Part shown: one piece after another, positions 12,268 to 20,986 of the stretch | How positions within the stretch are numbered: position 1 is the stretch's first letter | Layout of the letters: each line of letters starts with the position of its first letter | NCBI GenBank assembly: GCA_017557535.1 | Contig: JAFYYM010000012.1 | Location: 1 to 64,000 of the forward strand | DNA: 64,000 nt | From: Bacteroidales bacterium | GTDB taxonomy: Bacteria > Bacteroidota > Bacteroidia > Bacteroidales > UBA932 | Reading direction: 5' to 3' | Position numbers and translations under genes: made by a program | The notes under the pieces: generated by a model | Databases searched by the model: none | What the model was told of the DNA's origin: nothing | Seen by the model: the letters and a program-made list of their open reading frames with translations, nothing else

Positions 12268-13722
12268 ATGAGACTCCTGGAAACACTATTCATGGCCATG
12301 GTCCTCGGCCTCGCGGCATCAGCCGCTAATACAACCTCCGCCGCCACGCCCATTCCCAGCGGCATCTACAGTTATGAGGATATTGGCGAGACGGGGACCA
12401 TCAGCATAGCCTTCAATGATAAGGGAGAGTTGTGGTTCTACGCTTTCGTGATCAACGAGGACGGCCATACGGCTGAGCTCACCCCCGAAAACGGGGCATG
12501 GATCCCCATGAAAGGCAACAAGTTCAGCTATAACCTCAAAACAGATTATTTGGACTACACCCTTGAGGGTGAGTTCTTTCCGGAAGAGGAACTCCTTGAG
12601 CTCAAGGATCATTTCAATGCGGGAGGCACTCCCTTCGGCATGGGGATGGGTCTGACCGCCCAATACCGTTATGAGGGAGGTTCTTTCGCCACCACCGATG
12701 GCTTCATGTACCGGTTGATAGACGAGGGTACGACCGCGATATTGATCAGAGGAGGGCGATACTCGGGAGTCATCCAGGTTCCTGATGCCGTCACATTCAA
12801 CGGAATAGAGTATCCGGTCGTCGGCATCGGGGAGGAAGCGTTCACGGGAAACTATGACGTGACCGAGGTCCGGATGGGAGCCAAGGACCAGTTCATTATG
12901 CCCGGAGCCTTCTGGGGCAGCGGCATTCCCTACGATTGGGAGAGCCTGACAAAGCCAAGCTATGTCTATCCCGACAAGGGCTTTTTCTCTTTCGTCAGCG
13001 CGTCCGCCAGAGATGACGAATATGACTATTCCATGGACAACTGGGTGATATTCAAGCAGAATTACGGACATCTCTATTTTGTCAAGGATAACTCCAAGGA
13101 CGAAAACGCCAAATGGGGCTGTTTCCATTCCGATCCGGACATAGCCCAGGGTATCCACTACGAGCTCCGCACCTATGACGAGCTTCGCAAGAAGATGTTC
13201 AGGGGATATACCAGTTTCGAGGTCATCGCCCTTGCTTCCGACAGTCAGTTCGCCGCCTTCCACCGGTTCCCTTCATTCAGTCGATGGAAATACCCTGAGC
13301 AGGAAGTGCCCCTTGACTTGGTTTACGAGGAGGAAATAGCCAAGAAATTCGGTCGAGAGATCATGTATTCCAGAAGAGTAGCTGAACTCAGGAATGAGAA
13401 CCGCTGCTTCGGCATGGTAGAGTTCAAGCACAAGGGAAAAGAAGCGATGGTTGCCTTCGTCTGGATTGACTACGGCACCATCACCGCGACATATACAAAA
13501 AAGACAGAGTTCGACCCGGAAGATCCATACAGCATCTGGAATGTCGACCTTGATGAGTACGGTACTCCCGAGGTGCTTTCAATAGCCCTTGACCCGCAGG
13601 ACAACCCGATCATCTGGATCAACCATCCAGCACCGGAGAGCATGAATATGATGGGGCTGCGGAAAGTCGGTGACAAACTCATCCCATTTGGCGAGGACCA
13701 GTGGTACGTCGCCTACGACTAA
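12268..13722 (+). CDS. Secreted protein with a BspA-like leucine-rich repeat segment, function unknown
   Basis: The 484-residue protein begins with a Sec-type signal peptide (MRLLETLFMAMVLGLAASA). Residues about 145-215 (DGFMYRLIDEGTTAILI ... GIEYPVVGIGEEAFTGNYDVTEVRM) look like one unit of the BspA/LRR_5 leucine-rich repeat found in surface proteins of gut Bacteroidota and trichomonads. The rest, rich in aromatic residues, matches no family recognised here. It ends 7 bases before the mannitol PTS gene on the same strand, so the two may be co-transcribed, which is an odd pairing of a surface protein with a PTS. No catalytic motif is visible. Confidence 0.75.
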   Translation: MRLLETLFMAMVLGLAASAANTTSAATPIPSGIYSYEDIGETGTISIAFNDKGELWFYAFVINEDGHTAELTPENGAWIPMKGNKFSYNLKTDYLDYTLEGEFFPEEELLELKDHFNAGGTPFGMGMGLTAQYRYEGGSFATTDGFMYRLIDEGTTAILIRGGRYSGVIQVPDAVTFNGIEYPVVGIGEEAFTGNYDVTEVRMGAKDQFIMPGAFWGSGIPYDWESLTKPSYVYPDKGFFSFVSASARDDEYDYSMDNWVIFKQNYGHLYFVKDNSKDENAKWGCFHSDPDIAQGIHYELRTYDELRKKMFRGYTSFEVIALASDSQFAAFHRFPSFSRWKYPEQEVPLDLVYEEEIAKKFGREIMYSRRVAELRNENRCFGMVEFKHKGKEAMVAFVWIDYGTITATYTKKTEFDPEDPYSIWNVDLDEYGTPEVLSIALDPQDNPIIWINHPAPESMNMMGLRKVGDKLIPFGEDQWYVAYD

Positions 13723-13729
13723 TACCTGA

Positions 13730-15490
13730 ATGAGAGAGCAGATACAGAGATTCGGGCGGAGCCTTAGCGCGATGGTCATGCCGAATATCGGCGCGTTCAT
13801 CGCCTGGGGTCTCATCACCGCCCTATTCATCCCTGGAGGATGGTGGCCTAACGAGAGCATCGCCAAGATGGTCTCGCCGATGCTGAAGTACCTGCTGCCA
13901 ACTCTCATAGCGTTCACGGCCGGAAAGAATGTTTGCGGATACAGAGGTGGTGTAGCGGGAGCGGTCGCCGCCATGGGCGTGATCATAGGGACCGACACTC
14001 CCATGTTCCTTGGAGCCATGATTATGGGTCCGGTAGCCGGTTGGTGCGTAAAGCGGTTCGATAAGCTGGTTGAGGGAAAAGTGGGAGCCGGGTTCGAGAT
14101 GCTTGTGGACAACTTCTCTTTGGGCATCATCGCCATGCTCCTGGCGGTCTCCGGATATCTCGTCATCGGCAACGTGGTCGATTCTCTCACAAAGTTGCTC
14201 AGCTCCGGGGTCGACTGGATGCTGGCCCATAAGATGAATCCCCTCTTGGCCGTGCTTGTGGATCCGGCTAAGGTCCTGTTCCTCAACAATGCTGTGAACC
14301 ATGGCATCATGACTCCCCTGGGAATACAGCAGGCGGCTGAAATGGGTCAGTCCATGTTGTTCCTTGTCGATCCCAACCCCGGACCTGGCCTAGGAATCCT
14401 GCTGGCCTGCTGGGCATTCGGCAAGGGAATGACCAGGGATGCCGCCCCCGGAGCCGCTGTAATCCAGCTGTTCGGAGGAATACATGAGATATATTTCCCC
14501 TATGTCCTAGCCAGGCCAGTGCTGCTTCTCGCTGTGATGACCGGCAACATCTGCTCGCTCTTATTCTTCACCTTGACAGGATTCGGACTGGTGGCGCCAG
14601 CATCTCCAGGAAGCCTTATATCCATCATCTTGATGTCTCCCAAAGGCAGGCTGCTGATCGGCATCCTGGGAGTCCTCATCGGGACCGCCATCTCTTTCCT
14701 GCTGGCCATACCGATGATAAAGGCTAAGCCTGATTTCCAAGGCGAAGAAGAAGCGGAGACAGATAATGAGGGTACGGAACCTCTACCCGCTCTTCCTGGT
14801 GAAGTGAAAAAGATCGTCTTCGCCTGTGACGCCGGAATGGGCTCCAGCGCCCTGGGGGCCACCCGATTCAAAGCCAAACTCCAGAAAAACGGTATAAGCG
14901 GAATAACCTGCGTGAACTCAGCGGTCGACTCCATTCCCGAAGATGCCGACATCGTGGTATGCCAAAGCGTGCTCGCCGGCAGGATCCATGGTCATGAAGT
15001 TGTTCATATCACGAACTTCATTTCCGACCCCAAACTTGATGAGCTGGTCGCCCGTCTTAAAAACAAGGATATTCCCGTCCTGATAAAAAGGAACATCCTC
15101 GCCGGCCTGCGATCCGAAAGCAAGGAAGAAGCGATTCTCCGTGCCGGGAGGCTTCTGGAGGAATCCGGATATGCCGAGAAGGGATATTCAGAATCAATGC
15201 TGGAAAGGGAGAATCTCACCACCACCTACATGGGAATGGGTGTGGCTATCCCGCATGGGACCTCGGAGGCCAAAGGGAAGGTCCTAAGGAGTGGAATATC
15301 TGTCCTGCAATATCCGGAAGGTGTTGATTTTGGTGAGGATAAGGCCTATCTCATCGTGGGAATCGCAGGTAAAGGAGACGAACACCTCGACCTTTTGGCA
15401 AAAGTCTCCGCCACCTTGGAAGATGATAACACACTCGAATACCTTTGTCACACTGCCGACGCTGAAGGGATATTCGACAAACTGAAATGA
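13730..15490 (+). CDS. mtlA: PTS mannitol-type transporter, EIICBA fusion
   Basis: This is a phosphotransferase-system permease that would import a hexitol, probably mannitol, and phosphorylate it on entry. The 586 residues hold three domains in the MtlA order. The membrane EIIC domain (about 1-340) includes GGIHEIYFPYVL, the motif with the substrate-binding Glu of MtlA. The EIIB domain has phospho-Cys366 in FACDAGMGSSALG. The EIIA domain has phospho-His509 in AIPHGT. It is somewhat shorter than the 637-residue E. coli protein. One base separates it from HPr and Enzyme I follows. No mannitol-1-phosphate dehydrogenase lies in the window, so the exact substrate is inferred. Confidence 0.9.
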   Translation: MREQIQRFGRSLSAMVMPNIGAFIAWGLITALFIPGGWWPNESIAKMVSPMLKYLLPTLIAFTAGKNVCGYRGGVAGAVAAMGVIIGTDTPMFLGAMIMGPVAGWCVKRFDKLVEGKVGAGFEMLVDNFSLGIIAMLLAVSGYLVIGNVVDSLTKLLSSGVDWMLAHKMNPLLAVLVDPAKVLFLNNAVNHGIMTPLGIQQAAEMGQSMLFLVDPNPGPGLGILLACWAFGKGMTRDAAPGAAVIQLFGGIHEIYFPYVLARPVLLLAVMTGNICSLLFFTLTGFGLVAPASPGSLISIILMSPKGRLLIGILGVLIGTAISFLLAIPMIKAKPDFQGEEEAETDNEGTEPLPALPGEVKKIVFACDAGMGSSALGATRFKAKLQKNGISGITCVNSAVDSIPEDADIVVCQSVLAGRIHGHEVVHITNFISDPKLDELVARLKNKDIPVLIKRNILAGLRSESKEEAILRAGRLLEESGYAEKGYSESMLERENLTTTYMGMGVAIPHGTSEAKGKVLRSGISVLQYPEGVDFGEDKAYLIVGIAGKGDEHLDLLAKVSATLEDDNTLEYLCHTADAEGIFDKLK

Positions 15491-15491
15491 T

Positions 15492-15749
15492 ATGATAGCC
15501 AAGAAATTGACAATCGGGGCGCCAGATGGCCTTCACGCCCGTCCTGCCGGAGACCTGGTCAAGCTCGTCAAGTCCTTCCCCGGGACTCAGGTCACCATGT
15601 CCACCGCCGTCAGGTCAGTCAACGCATCCAGCATCCTTTCCATTCTCAGCCTGGCGCTGAAGAAAGGAACCGAGGTTGAGATTAAGGCTGTCGGACCGGA
15701 TGAAGAGAAAGCGTTGGCGGAAGTGACACGGTTTCTGGAAAGCTTTTAG
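15492..15749 (+). CDS. ptsH: Phosphocarrier protein HPr
   Basis: HPr passes phosphate from Enzyme I to EIIA. The 85-residue protein has phosphorylation site His15 in GLHARPA. The segment VNASSILSILSLAL aligns with the regulatory-serine loop of Bacillus HPr, with Ser47 at the place of Ser46. An HPr kinase would be needed to use that serine and none is in the window. It starts one base after mtlA and ends 8 bases before ptsI, so the three form one operon. Confidence 0.95.
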   Translation: MIAKKLTIGAPDGLHARPAGDLVKLVKSFPGTQVTMSTAVRSVNASSILSILSLALKKGTEVEIKAVGPDEEKALAEVTRFLESF

Positions 15750-15757
15750 GGAAAAAG

Positions 15758-17248
15758 ATGGAAGGGACACTTGCCATAGGTAAGGCTTGGATCCTACACC
15801 GGAAAAACGAGACCGGACAATGTAGTGGACGGACGCTTGATGAAGCCTTCGGTCACGAAGCGTCGCGGTTAAAGGAATATATCGAGAATGGTCCGGCCCC
15901 GGAAGTGTTTTCCGCCCATCTGGAGATTCTTGAGGATCCGCTGCTCCACGACACCATACAGAGAAATGTCGCTGAAGGCATGACGCCTGCGGAAGCTGTC
16001 AAGGCAGCCGCGAAGGAGATATCCGGCATGTTCAATGAGGTCGGAGATGATTATTTCAAAGCCAGGATAGATGACTTGAGGGATGTTTGCGAAGGTATTG
16101 TGGAATATCTTGATGAAACATGCGGAAATCCTTTCGAGAACCTCCCAGATGATGCCGTCGTGGTCGCTCAGGAATTGTTTCCCTCCGACACGGTGAAGAT
16201 GGATCTGGGGAAAGTCAAGGCAATAGTCACCAGGAAAGGCAGCACCACCAGCCATGTGGGCATCATCGCCCGCAGCCGGGGCATACCCTTCGTCCCTGGA
16301 GCCGACATAGATGGAATCACGACAGGAGACCTCCTGCTGATCGATGCGGGCAACTCTCTGGTCAAGATCAACCCGACTATAAATGAGGTTGAGGCATTCA
16401 GGAATATGATGGCTAAGGGAAATGAAGTCCCTGAAACGATGATACAATCCATCCGGGAAAATGGGGTAAAGGTCTTAGGCAACGCAGGTTCCATCAAAGA
16501 CATCGAGGAAGCCATCCGGAACGGAGCAGACGGTATCGGCCTGTTCAGGACAGAGTTCCTATTCCTGGACAGAGACGAGCGCCCTTCCGAAGAAGACCAA
16601 TACCAGATCTACAAAGAAGCCGTGGAGGCCTGCCAGGGACGCCCTTTGACCATAAGGACCATGGACATAGGAGGTGACAAGCCTTCTCCTGGCCTGATTA
16701 TTCCAAAAGAAGACAACCCCTACCTCGGAATGAGGGGAATCAGGTTGTCGCTTTCTCTGCCTGAGATCTTCAAAGAACAGATTCGGGCGATCCTTCGGGC
16801 CAGTGCCCACGGCAAGGTCAGGATGATGCTCCCGATGGTCACAAGGGTTGAGGAACTCATCCAGGCCAAGGAGCTTGTGGAAGAATGCGATTCTTCTTCT
16901 GATTTGGAGATAGGTGTGATGATCGAGACTCCCGCCGCCGCGCTCATTTCTGACCTTCTCGCTGAAGAGGCAGATTTCTTCAGCATCGGCACCAATGACC
17001 TGACCCAGTACGTGATGGCCGCAGACAGGGGAAACGCTTCTGTATCATATCTTAACGACCCTCTTGACGAAGCCGTTGTCCGTGCTGTCAAGATAGTTGT
17101 GGAAGCTGCCCACAAGAAAGGAATACCTGTGGGAGTGTGCGGTGAGGCTGGTTCTGATCCGGAAGTGGCTAAAGTCCTTTGCGAACTTGGTGTAGACAGC
17201 CTGAGCCTTGGATCGCCCGCATTGATTAAAGAACTAAGACCTCTTTAG
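15758..17248 (+). CDS. ptsI: Phosphoenolpyruvate-protein phosphotransferase (Enzyme I), compact form
   Basis: Enzyme I takes phosphate from phosphoenolpyruvate and gives it to HPr. Visible landmarks are the phospho-His166 motif TTSHVGIIARSRGIP, the PEP-binding blocks GLFRTEFLF and TIRTMDIGGDKP, the conserved IGTNDLTQY and the active-site Cys region GVCGEAGSDP. At 496 residues it is clearly shorter than the usual ~570. The N-terminal strand is reduced to EGTLAIGKA, the first helical part has lost some residues, and the protein stops at ELRPL, lacking the final helices. All catalytic residues are kept, so it is probably active. The start is fixed by the HPr stop 8 bases upstream. Confidence 0.93.
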   Translation: MEGTLAIGKAWILHRKNETGQCSGRTLDEAFGHEASRLKEYIENGPAPEVFSAHLEILEDPLLHDTIQRNVAEGMTPAEAVKAAAKEISGMFNEVGDDYFKARIDDLRDVCEGIVEYLDETCGNPFENLPDDAVVVAQELFPSDTVKMDLGKVKAIVTRKGSTTSHVGIIARSRGIPFVPGADIDGITTGDLLLIDAGNSLVKINPTINEVEAFRNMMAKGNEVPETMIQSIRENGVKVLGNAGSIKDIEEAIRNGADGIGLFRTEFLFLDRDERPSEEDQYQIYKEAVEACQGRPLTIRTMDIGGDKPSPGLIIPKEDNPYLGMRGIRLSLSLPEIFKEQIRAILRASAHGKVRMMLPMVTRVEELIQAKELVEECDSSSDLEIGVMIETPAAALISDLLAEEADFFSIGTNDLTQYVMAADRGNASVSYLNDPLDEAVVRAVKIVVEAAHKKGIPVGVCGEAGSDPEVAKVLCELGVDSLSLGSPALIKELRPL

Positions 17249-17249
17249 T

Positions 17250-17278
17250 CTTGTTTGCCACGATTTTTGCTATATTTA
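17250..17278 (+). promoter_or_regulatory. Possible promoter before the YKSDA-repeat gene
   Basis: TATATTTA (17271-17278) differs from the Bacteroidota -7 box TAnnTTTG only at the last base. CTTG (17250-17253) is a one-mismatch -33 box about 17 bases upstream, slightly closer than the usual 19-21. The gene starts 25 bases downstream. This is a weak match. Confidence 0.3.
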
Positions 17279-17302
17279 CAAATAGAATAAAACTTCATCA
17301 TT

Positions 17303-17638
17303 ATGAAAAAGATATTAATAACACTGGTTCTGGCTCTGATAGGGGTAGCCGCATCAGGGCAGACTGTCTATAGCTGCGATTACAAGAGCGACGCTCAAGT
17401 CAAAGTCTATGTGACCAAATACAAGAGTGATGCGGATCTTGTCGTGTACAAGGCCAACTACAAGAGTGACGCCGACGCCAACAAGGGCATCTGGTACTTC
17501 GTGAAGTACAAGAGCGACGCCAAGAAAAAAATCTATTTCGTCGATTACAAGAGCGACGCCGACCTAGTGGTGTATTTCACTGACTACAAGAGCGACGCCG
17601 GATGGAAAAATAATTCCAAGAAACACTTAATGTACTGA
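17303..17638 (+). CDS. Small exported YKSDA-repeat protein (DUF6150/Septknot-like)
   Basis: The 111-residue product has a signal peptide (about residues 1-20, ending VAASGQ) and a mature part built of six copies of YKSDA, at residues 27, 40, 53, 69, 82 and 95. The spacing is 13, 13, 16, 13 and 13 residues, and the linkers alternate Val/Tyr/Phe with charged residues as in short beta strands. This matches small proteins grouped, as recalled, as DUF6150; a mycoplasma member is reported to fold into a deeply knotted chain, but that link is from memory and unverified. The function is unknown. It lies between the PTS operon and a glycosidase operon and has its own possible promoter. Confidence 0.75.
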   Translation: MKKILITLVLALIGVAASGQTVYSCDYKSDAQVKVYVTKYKSDADLVVYKANYKSDADANKGIWYFVKYKSDAKKKIYFVDYKSDADLVVYFTDYKSDAGWKNNSKKHLMY

Positions 17639-17662
17639 CAAACAGACTAAAAAAGCTAGATA

Positions 17663-20600
17663 ATGTTCAGTAGTAATATGTACCGCCGCCTGGGCACAGT
17701 CGCCCTGACGGCGGTATTGTCATTTTGGGTAGCGGGCACCCTCAACGCCCAGCCTGTCGGTATAGCCCCGGACGCTGAGACTCTCGGCGCCCCTTTCAGT
17801 CCCAAAGACGAGGCTGCGTTCAAACAGCCGGAGAAAGTGTTCTATCCCGAGACTTGGTTCCACTTCATTGGTGGTAACGTCTCAAAAGAGGGTATCGACG
17901 CTGACCTGCAGGCTATCGCCGACGCCGGAATCTCCGGCATCCAGTGGTTCCACGGTTATTTCGGAGGCCCTTGGCCCGCGACAGGGCATCAACTCACCAC
18001 ATTGAGCCCGGAATGGGAGGACATGGTCGGCTATCTCGGCCAGAAAGCGGCCAGCCTCGGTCTAAGGCTGACTGTCCAGACCTGCCCCGGCTGGTCGATG
18101 GCCGGAGGACCATGGATCAAGCCCGAGAATGCCATGAGGCAGCTGGTCTGGTCCAGGACAGATATTCCCGCAGGCGAGAAGGCCAACGTCATCCCGAAAG
18201 GCCAGCCGTCCGATGAGCCCTGGAGAGACTACCATGACATCAAGGTCCTGGCTTTCCCCACCCCTCTGGGAGACACTGGAGAGCCCTTGAGGCCAGAATC
18301 CATAAAGGCATCCGAAGATTGGAGAACAATCTTCGAAGGTGGCGACAAGAGCGTCCAGCTTGAGCCCGGGACAAATAGCGTCGTCACCTTCACCCTCCCT
18401 AAAGGCGAGGTGATACGCACCCTGGAGCTCCCCCCTGTCGGCGCATTCTCCCACAATTTCTGCTACGATCCGGGAATACATGTCAAGTTGACCGCCACCA
18501 AGGCCGGCGAAGAGAAGACCTTGGTCGACGCTGACCTTCCTATGAGCAACTGGCAGGACGGTGGAGTGAACAACATGGTGTTCGCCTGCAACGAGGTGGA
18601 AGGCGCTGAAAGTTACACATTTACCCTAACTAATGCCCATCCCGCGACTGTTCGTTTCGTACGCTTCTGGTCCGCAGCCAGGAAGAACAGTTGGAGAGGC
18701 GAGGCCGGATGGACGCTGATCGCCAAGGAGCTTTGGCAGCAACACACCGAGCAGAACCCGCTTGCTTTTGTCAAGACTAAAGACATCATAGACATAACGG
18801 ATAAACTCACAGCTGACGGACGCCTTGACTGGACCGCTCCGTCGGGAGACCTTCCTGAAGGAAAATGGACAGTCCTGAGGATCGGGCATGTCAACTTCGG
18901 GAAACGCAACAGCCCAGCCCCGCCGGAGGCGACCGGATGGGAATGCAGCAAGTTCGATCCGAAAGGCGCCGAGATCCAGTTCGCCAACTATGTCGGCATG
19001 CTCCAGGACGGCCCGTTAAAAGGCGGAGCGTCCGGGATGCTGATGGACAGTTGGGAGTGCAACACACAGACATGGACAGACACCATGGAGGAGGACTTCA
19101 TGGCGGCCGCAGGTTATTCCATAGCGGAAAGAATCCCCGCCCTGATGGGCTATGTCCTTGATAGTCAAGAAGAGACTAGTCGTTTCCTGATCGACTGGAG
19201 ACGGACCGCCAACGGCCTCTATGTGGAGAACTTCTTCAAGAGGATGACCGACCTCGCCCATGGGAAGGGCATGGAGGTCCAGTACGAGACCGCAGGAAGT
19301 GATGTCGTGACTATGGATCCGATGGAGTACTTCAAATACGCCGATGTCCCGATGTGTGAGTTCTGGCAACCTTTCACTGAGGGCTATGTGGGTGACCTGG
19401 ATTTCAAGCCCATCGAACCCACCGAGTCAGCCGCGCACATCTACGGGAAACCCAGAGTGGCTTCGGAGAGTTTCACCAGTTTCGCCCTCACATGGGACGA
19501 GCACTGGCAGATGCTCAAGGAAGTGGCCAACTTCAATATGGCCGAGGGGGTGACCCACAACGTGTTCCACACCTACACCCACAACCCGCAGATTGGATTC
19601 CTTCCTCCTGGAACAAGTTTCGCCAACGGCATCGGAACCCCGTTCCTTAGGGGGCAGACCTGGTGGAAATACATGAATCATTTCACTACTTATCTCGCCA
19701 GGACCAGCTATCTGCTTGAAAGGGGCCGCCCGGTACAGGACGTTCTATGGTATCTCGGCGACGAGGTCGGCCACAAGCCCTCGCAATACACCGGGAACGG
19801 CAAGCGCCAGAGCGGAGACATCCGTTTCCCTGATGGCTTCAAATATGACTATTGCAATCCGGACGCTCTCCTCAACCGCATCTCCGTTAAAGACGGCAAG
19901 CTCGTTACTCCGGAAGGTATTGAATATGAAATACTTTGGATTCCCGAGAATGAGAGGATGCTGCCCGGGACGATAGAGAAGATCAAGGAGCTGGTGAATG
20001 ACGGAGCCAAGGTAATAGCCAAGGCCCCTGTGGCTCCAGCGACTCTCAACGAGGCTGAGACCAATAACTTCGACCAAGCCGTGAAGTCCCTCTGGGGAGG
20101 GGTCCCGGAAGGCAGGATCACGAAGATAGGCAAGGGAAAACTTGCCGTAGGTATCGAATTAGCCGATGCGTTGAAGGCCTTCGGCCTGAAACCTCACATC
20201 CAGGACAACGGAGCTGAGATCATTTGGAGCGAGAGGGAGATTGATGGCGCCAGGTGGTACTATATCGCCGCTCCTGTCGGAGAGAGTTTCAACGGAACCA
20301 TAAAGCTCGATGGCAAGGGCAAAGCCGAATGGTGGGATCCAGTCAACGGTACAGTCAAATCATTGAAAGCCAAAGGCTGGGGCCGAATGAAGAAGGTTCA
20401 TCTTGTTCTCGCCCAGGCAGAGAGCGGATTTGTCGTGTTCAGGAGCGGAGCTTCCGCACCCGCGACAAAAGAAAAAGCCTTCGCACCCTGCCCCAATGCC
20501 GGCCGGATCGCTGTCGAGGGGTGGACAGTCAAGTTCCCCGACAACTGGGGAGCTCCCACTGAGCCACTCACCATCAATGAGCTTAAGCCCTGGAAAGACC

Positions 20601-20974
20601 TCCCTCTCGGAGAGGAGGGCAAGGCGTTCTCCGGCACAGCCACCTACGAGGCAAGCTTCACGGTCGACAACAGCATGACCGGAAAGGCGATGGTTCTGGA
20701 TCTCGGCAAGGTCGACTTCATCGCCGACGTCAAGGTCAACGGAAAGAACGCCGGAGTCCGTTGGACAGAGCCATATTCATTGGATATCAGCGACCTTGTC
20801 CAAGAGGGGGAAAACACCCTGACCATCGATGTGACCGGGACCTGGTTCAACCGCCTGGCCTATGACGCGTCAAGGCCCGAAGCAGAAAGGAAGACCTGGA
20901 CCATAGCCGGTCCCGCCGCCGGAAGCCAGCTTCGCGACTCAGGGCTCCTCGGTCCAGTTTCCATCAACTATTAA
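17663..20974 (+). CDS. GH106 family alpha-L-rhamnosidase, exported
   Basis: GH106 enzymes release alpha-linked L-rhamnose from plant or microbial glycans. The 1103-residue protein has a signal peptide (about residues 1-29, ending TLNAQ), the family's N-terminal barrel segments (WFHFIGGNVSKEGIDADLQAI and TCPGWSMAGGPWI), a catalytic-type DSWE motif with Glu465, and a C-terminal galactose-binding-like beta-sandwich (FIADVKVNGKNAGVRWTEPY). Length agrees with GH106 members of about 1100 residues. It opens a six-gene run in which spacers are 2-24 bases. The family call is confident; substrate specificity is not determined. Confidence 0.87.
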   Translation: MFSSNMYRRLGTVALTAVLSFWVAGTLNAQPVGIAPDAETLGAPFSPKDEAAFKQPEKVFYPETWFHFIGGNVSKEGIDADLQAIADAGISGIQWFHGYFGGPWPATGHQLTTLSPEWEDMVGYLGQKAASLGLRLTVQTCPGWSMAGGPWIKPENAMRQLVWSRTDIPAGEKANVIPKGQPSDEPWRDYHDIKVLAFPTPLGDTGEPLRPESIKASEDWRTIFEGGDKSVQLEPGTNSVVTFTLPKGEVIRTLELPPVGAFSHNFCYDPGIHVKLTATKAGEEKTLVDADLPMSNWQDGGVNNMVFACNEVEGAESYTFTLTNAHPATVRFVRFWSAARKNSWRGEAGWTLIAKELWQQHTEQNPLAFVKTKDIIDITDKLTADGRLDWTAPSGDLPEGKWTVLRIGHVNFGKRNSPAPPEATGWECSKFDPKGAEIQFANYVGMLQDGPLKGGASGMLMDSWECNTQTWTDTMEEDFMAAAGYSIAERIPALMGYVLDSQEETSRFLIDWRRTANGLYVENFFKRMTDLAHGKGMEVQYETAGSDVVTMDPMEYFKYADVPMCEFWQPFTEGYVGDLDFKPIEPTESAAHIYGKPRVASESFTSFALTWDEHWQMLKEVANFNMAEGVTHNVFHTYTHNPQIGFLPPGTSFANGIGTPFLRGQTWWKYMNHFTTYLARTSYLLERGRPVQDVLWYLGDEVGHKPSQYTGNGKRQSGDIRFPDGFKYDYCNPDALLNRISVKDGKLVTPEGIEYEILWIPENERMLPGTIEKIKELVNDGAKVIAKAPVAPATLNEAETNNFDQAVKSLWGGVPEGRITKIGKGKLAVGIELADALKAFGLKPHIQDNGAEIIWSEREIDGARWYYIAAPVGESFNGTIKLDGKGKAEWWDPVNGTVKSLKAKGWGRMKKVHLVLAQAESGFVVFRSGASAPATKEKAFAPCPNAGRIAVEGWTVKFPDNWGAPTEPLTINELKPWKDLPLGEEGKAFSGTATYEASFTVDNSMTGKAMVLDLGKVDFIADVKVNGKNAGVRWTEPYSLDISDLVQEGENTLTIDVTGTWFNRLAYDASRPEAERKTWTIAGPAAGSQLRDSGLLGPVSINY

Positions 20975-20986
20975 CGGAATAACAAT

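Noticed and set aside
17380..17610. Near-identical short repeats (TACAAGAGCGACGCC) that could look like a CRISPR array
   Set aside because: They lie in frame in an open reading frame with a signal peptide, are only ~15 bases long, and the spacing of 39 or 48 bases follows protein repeats.
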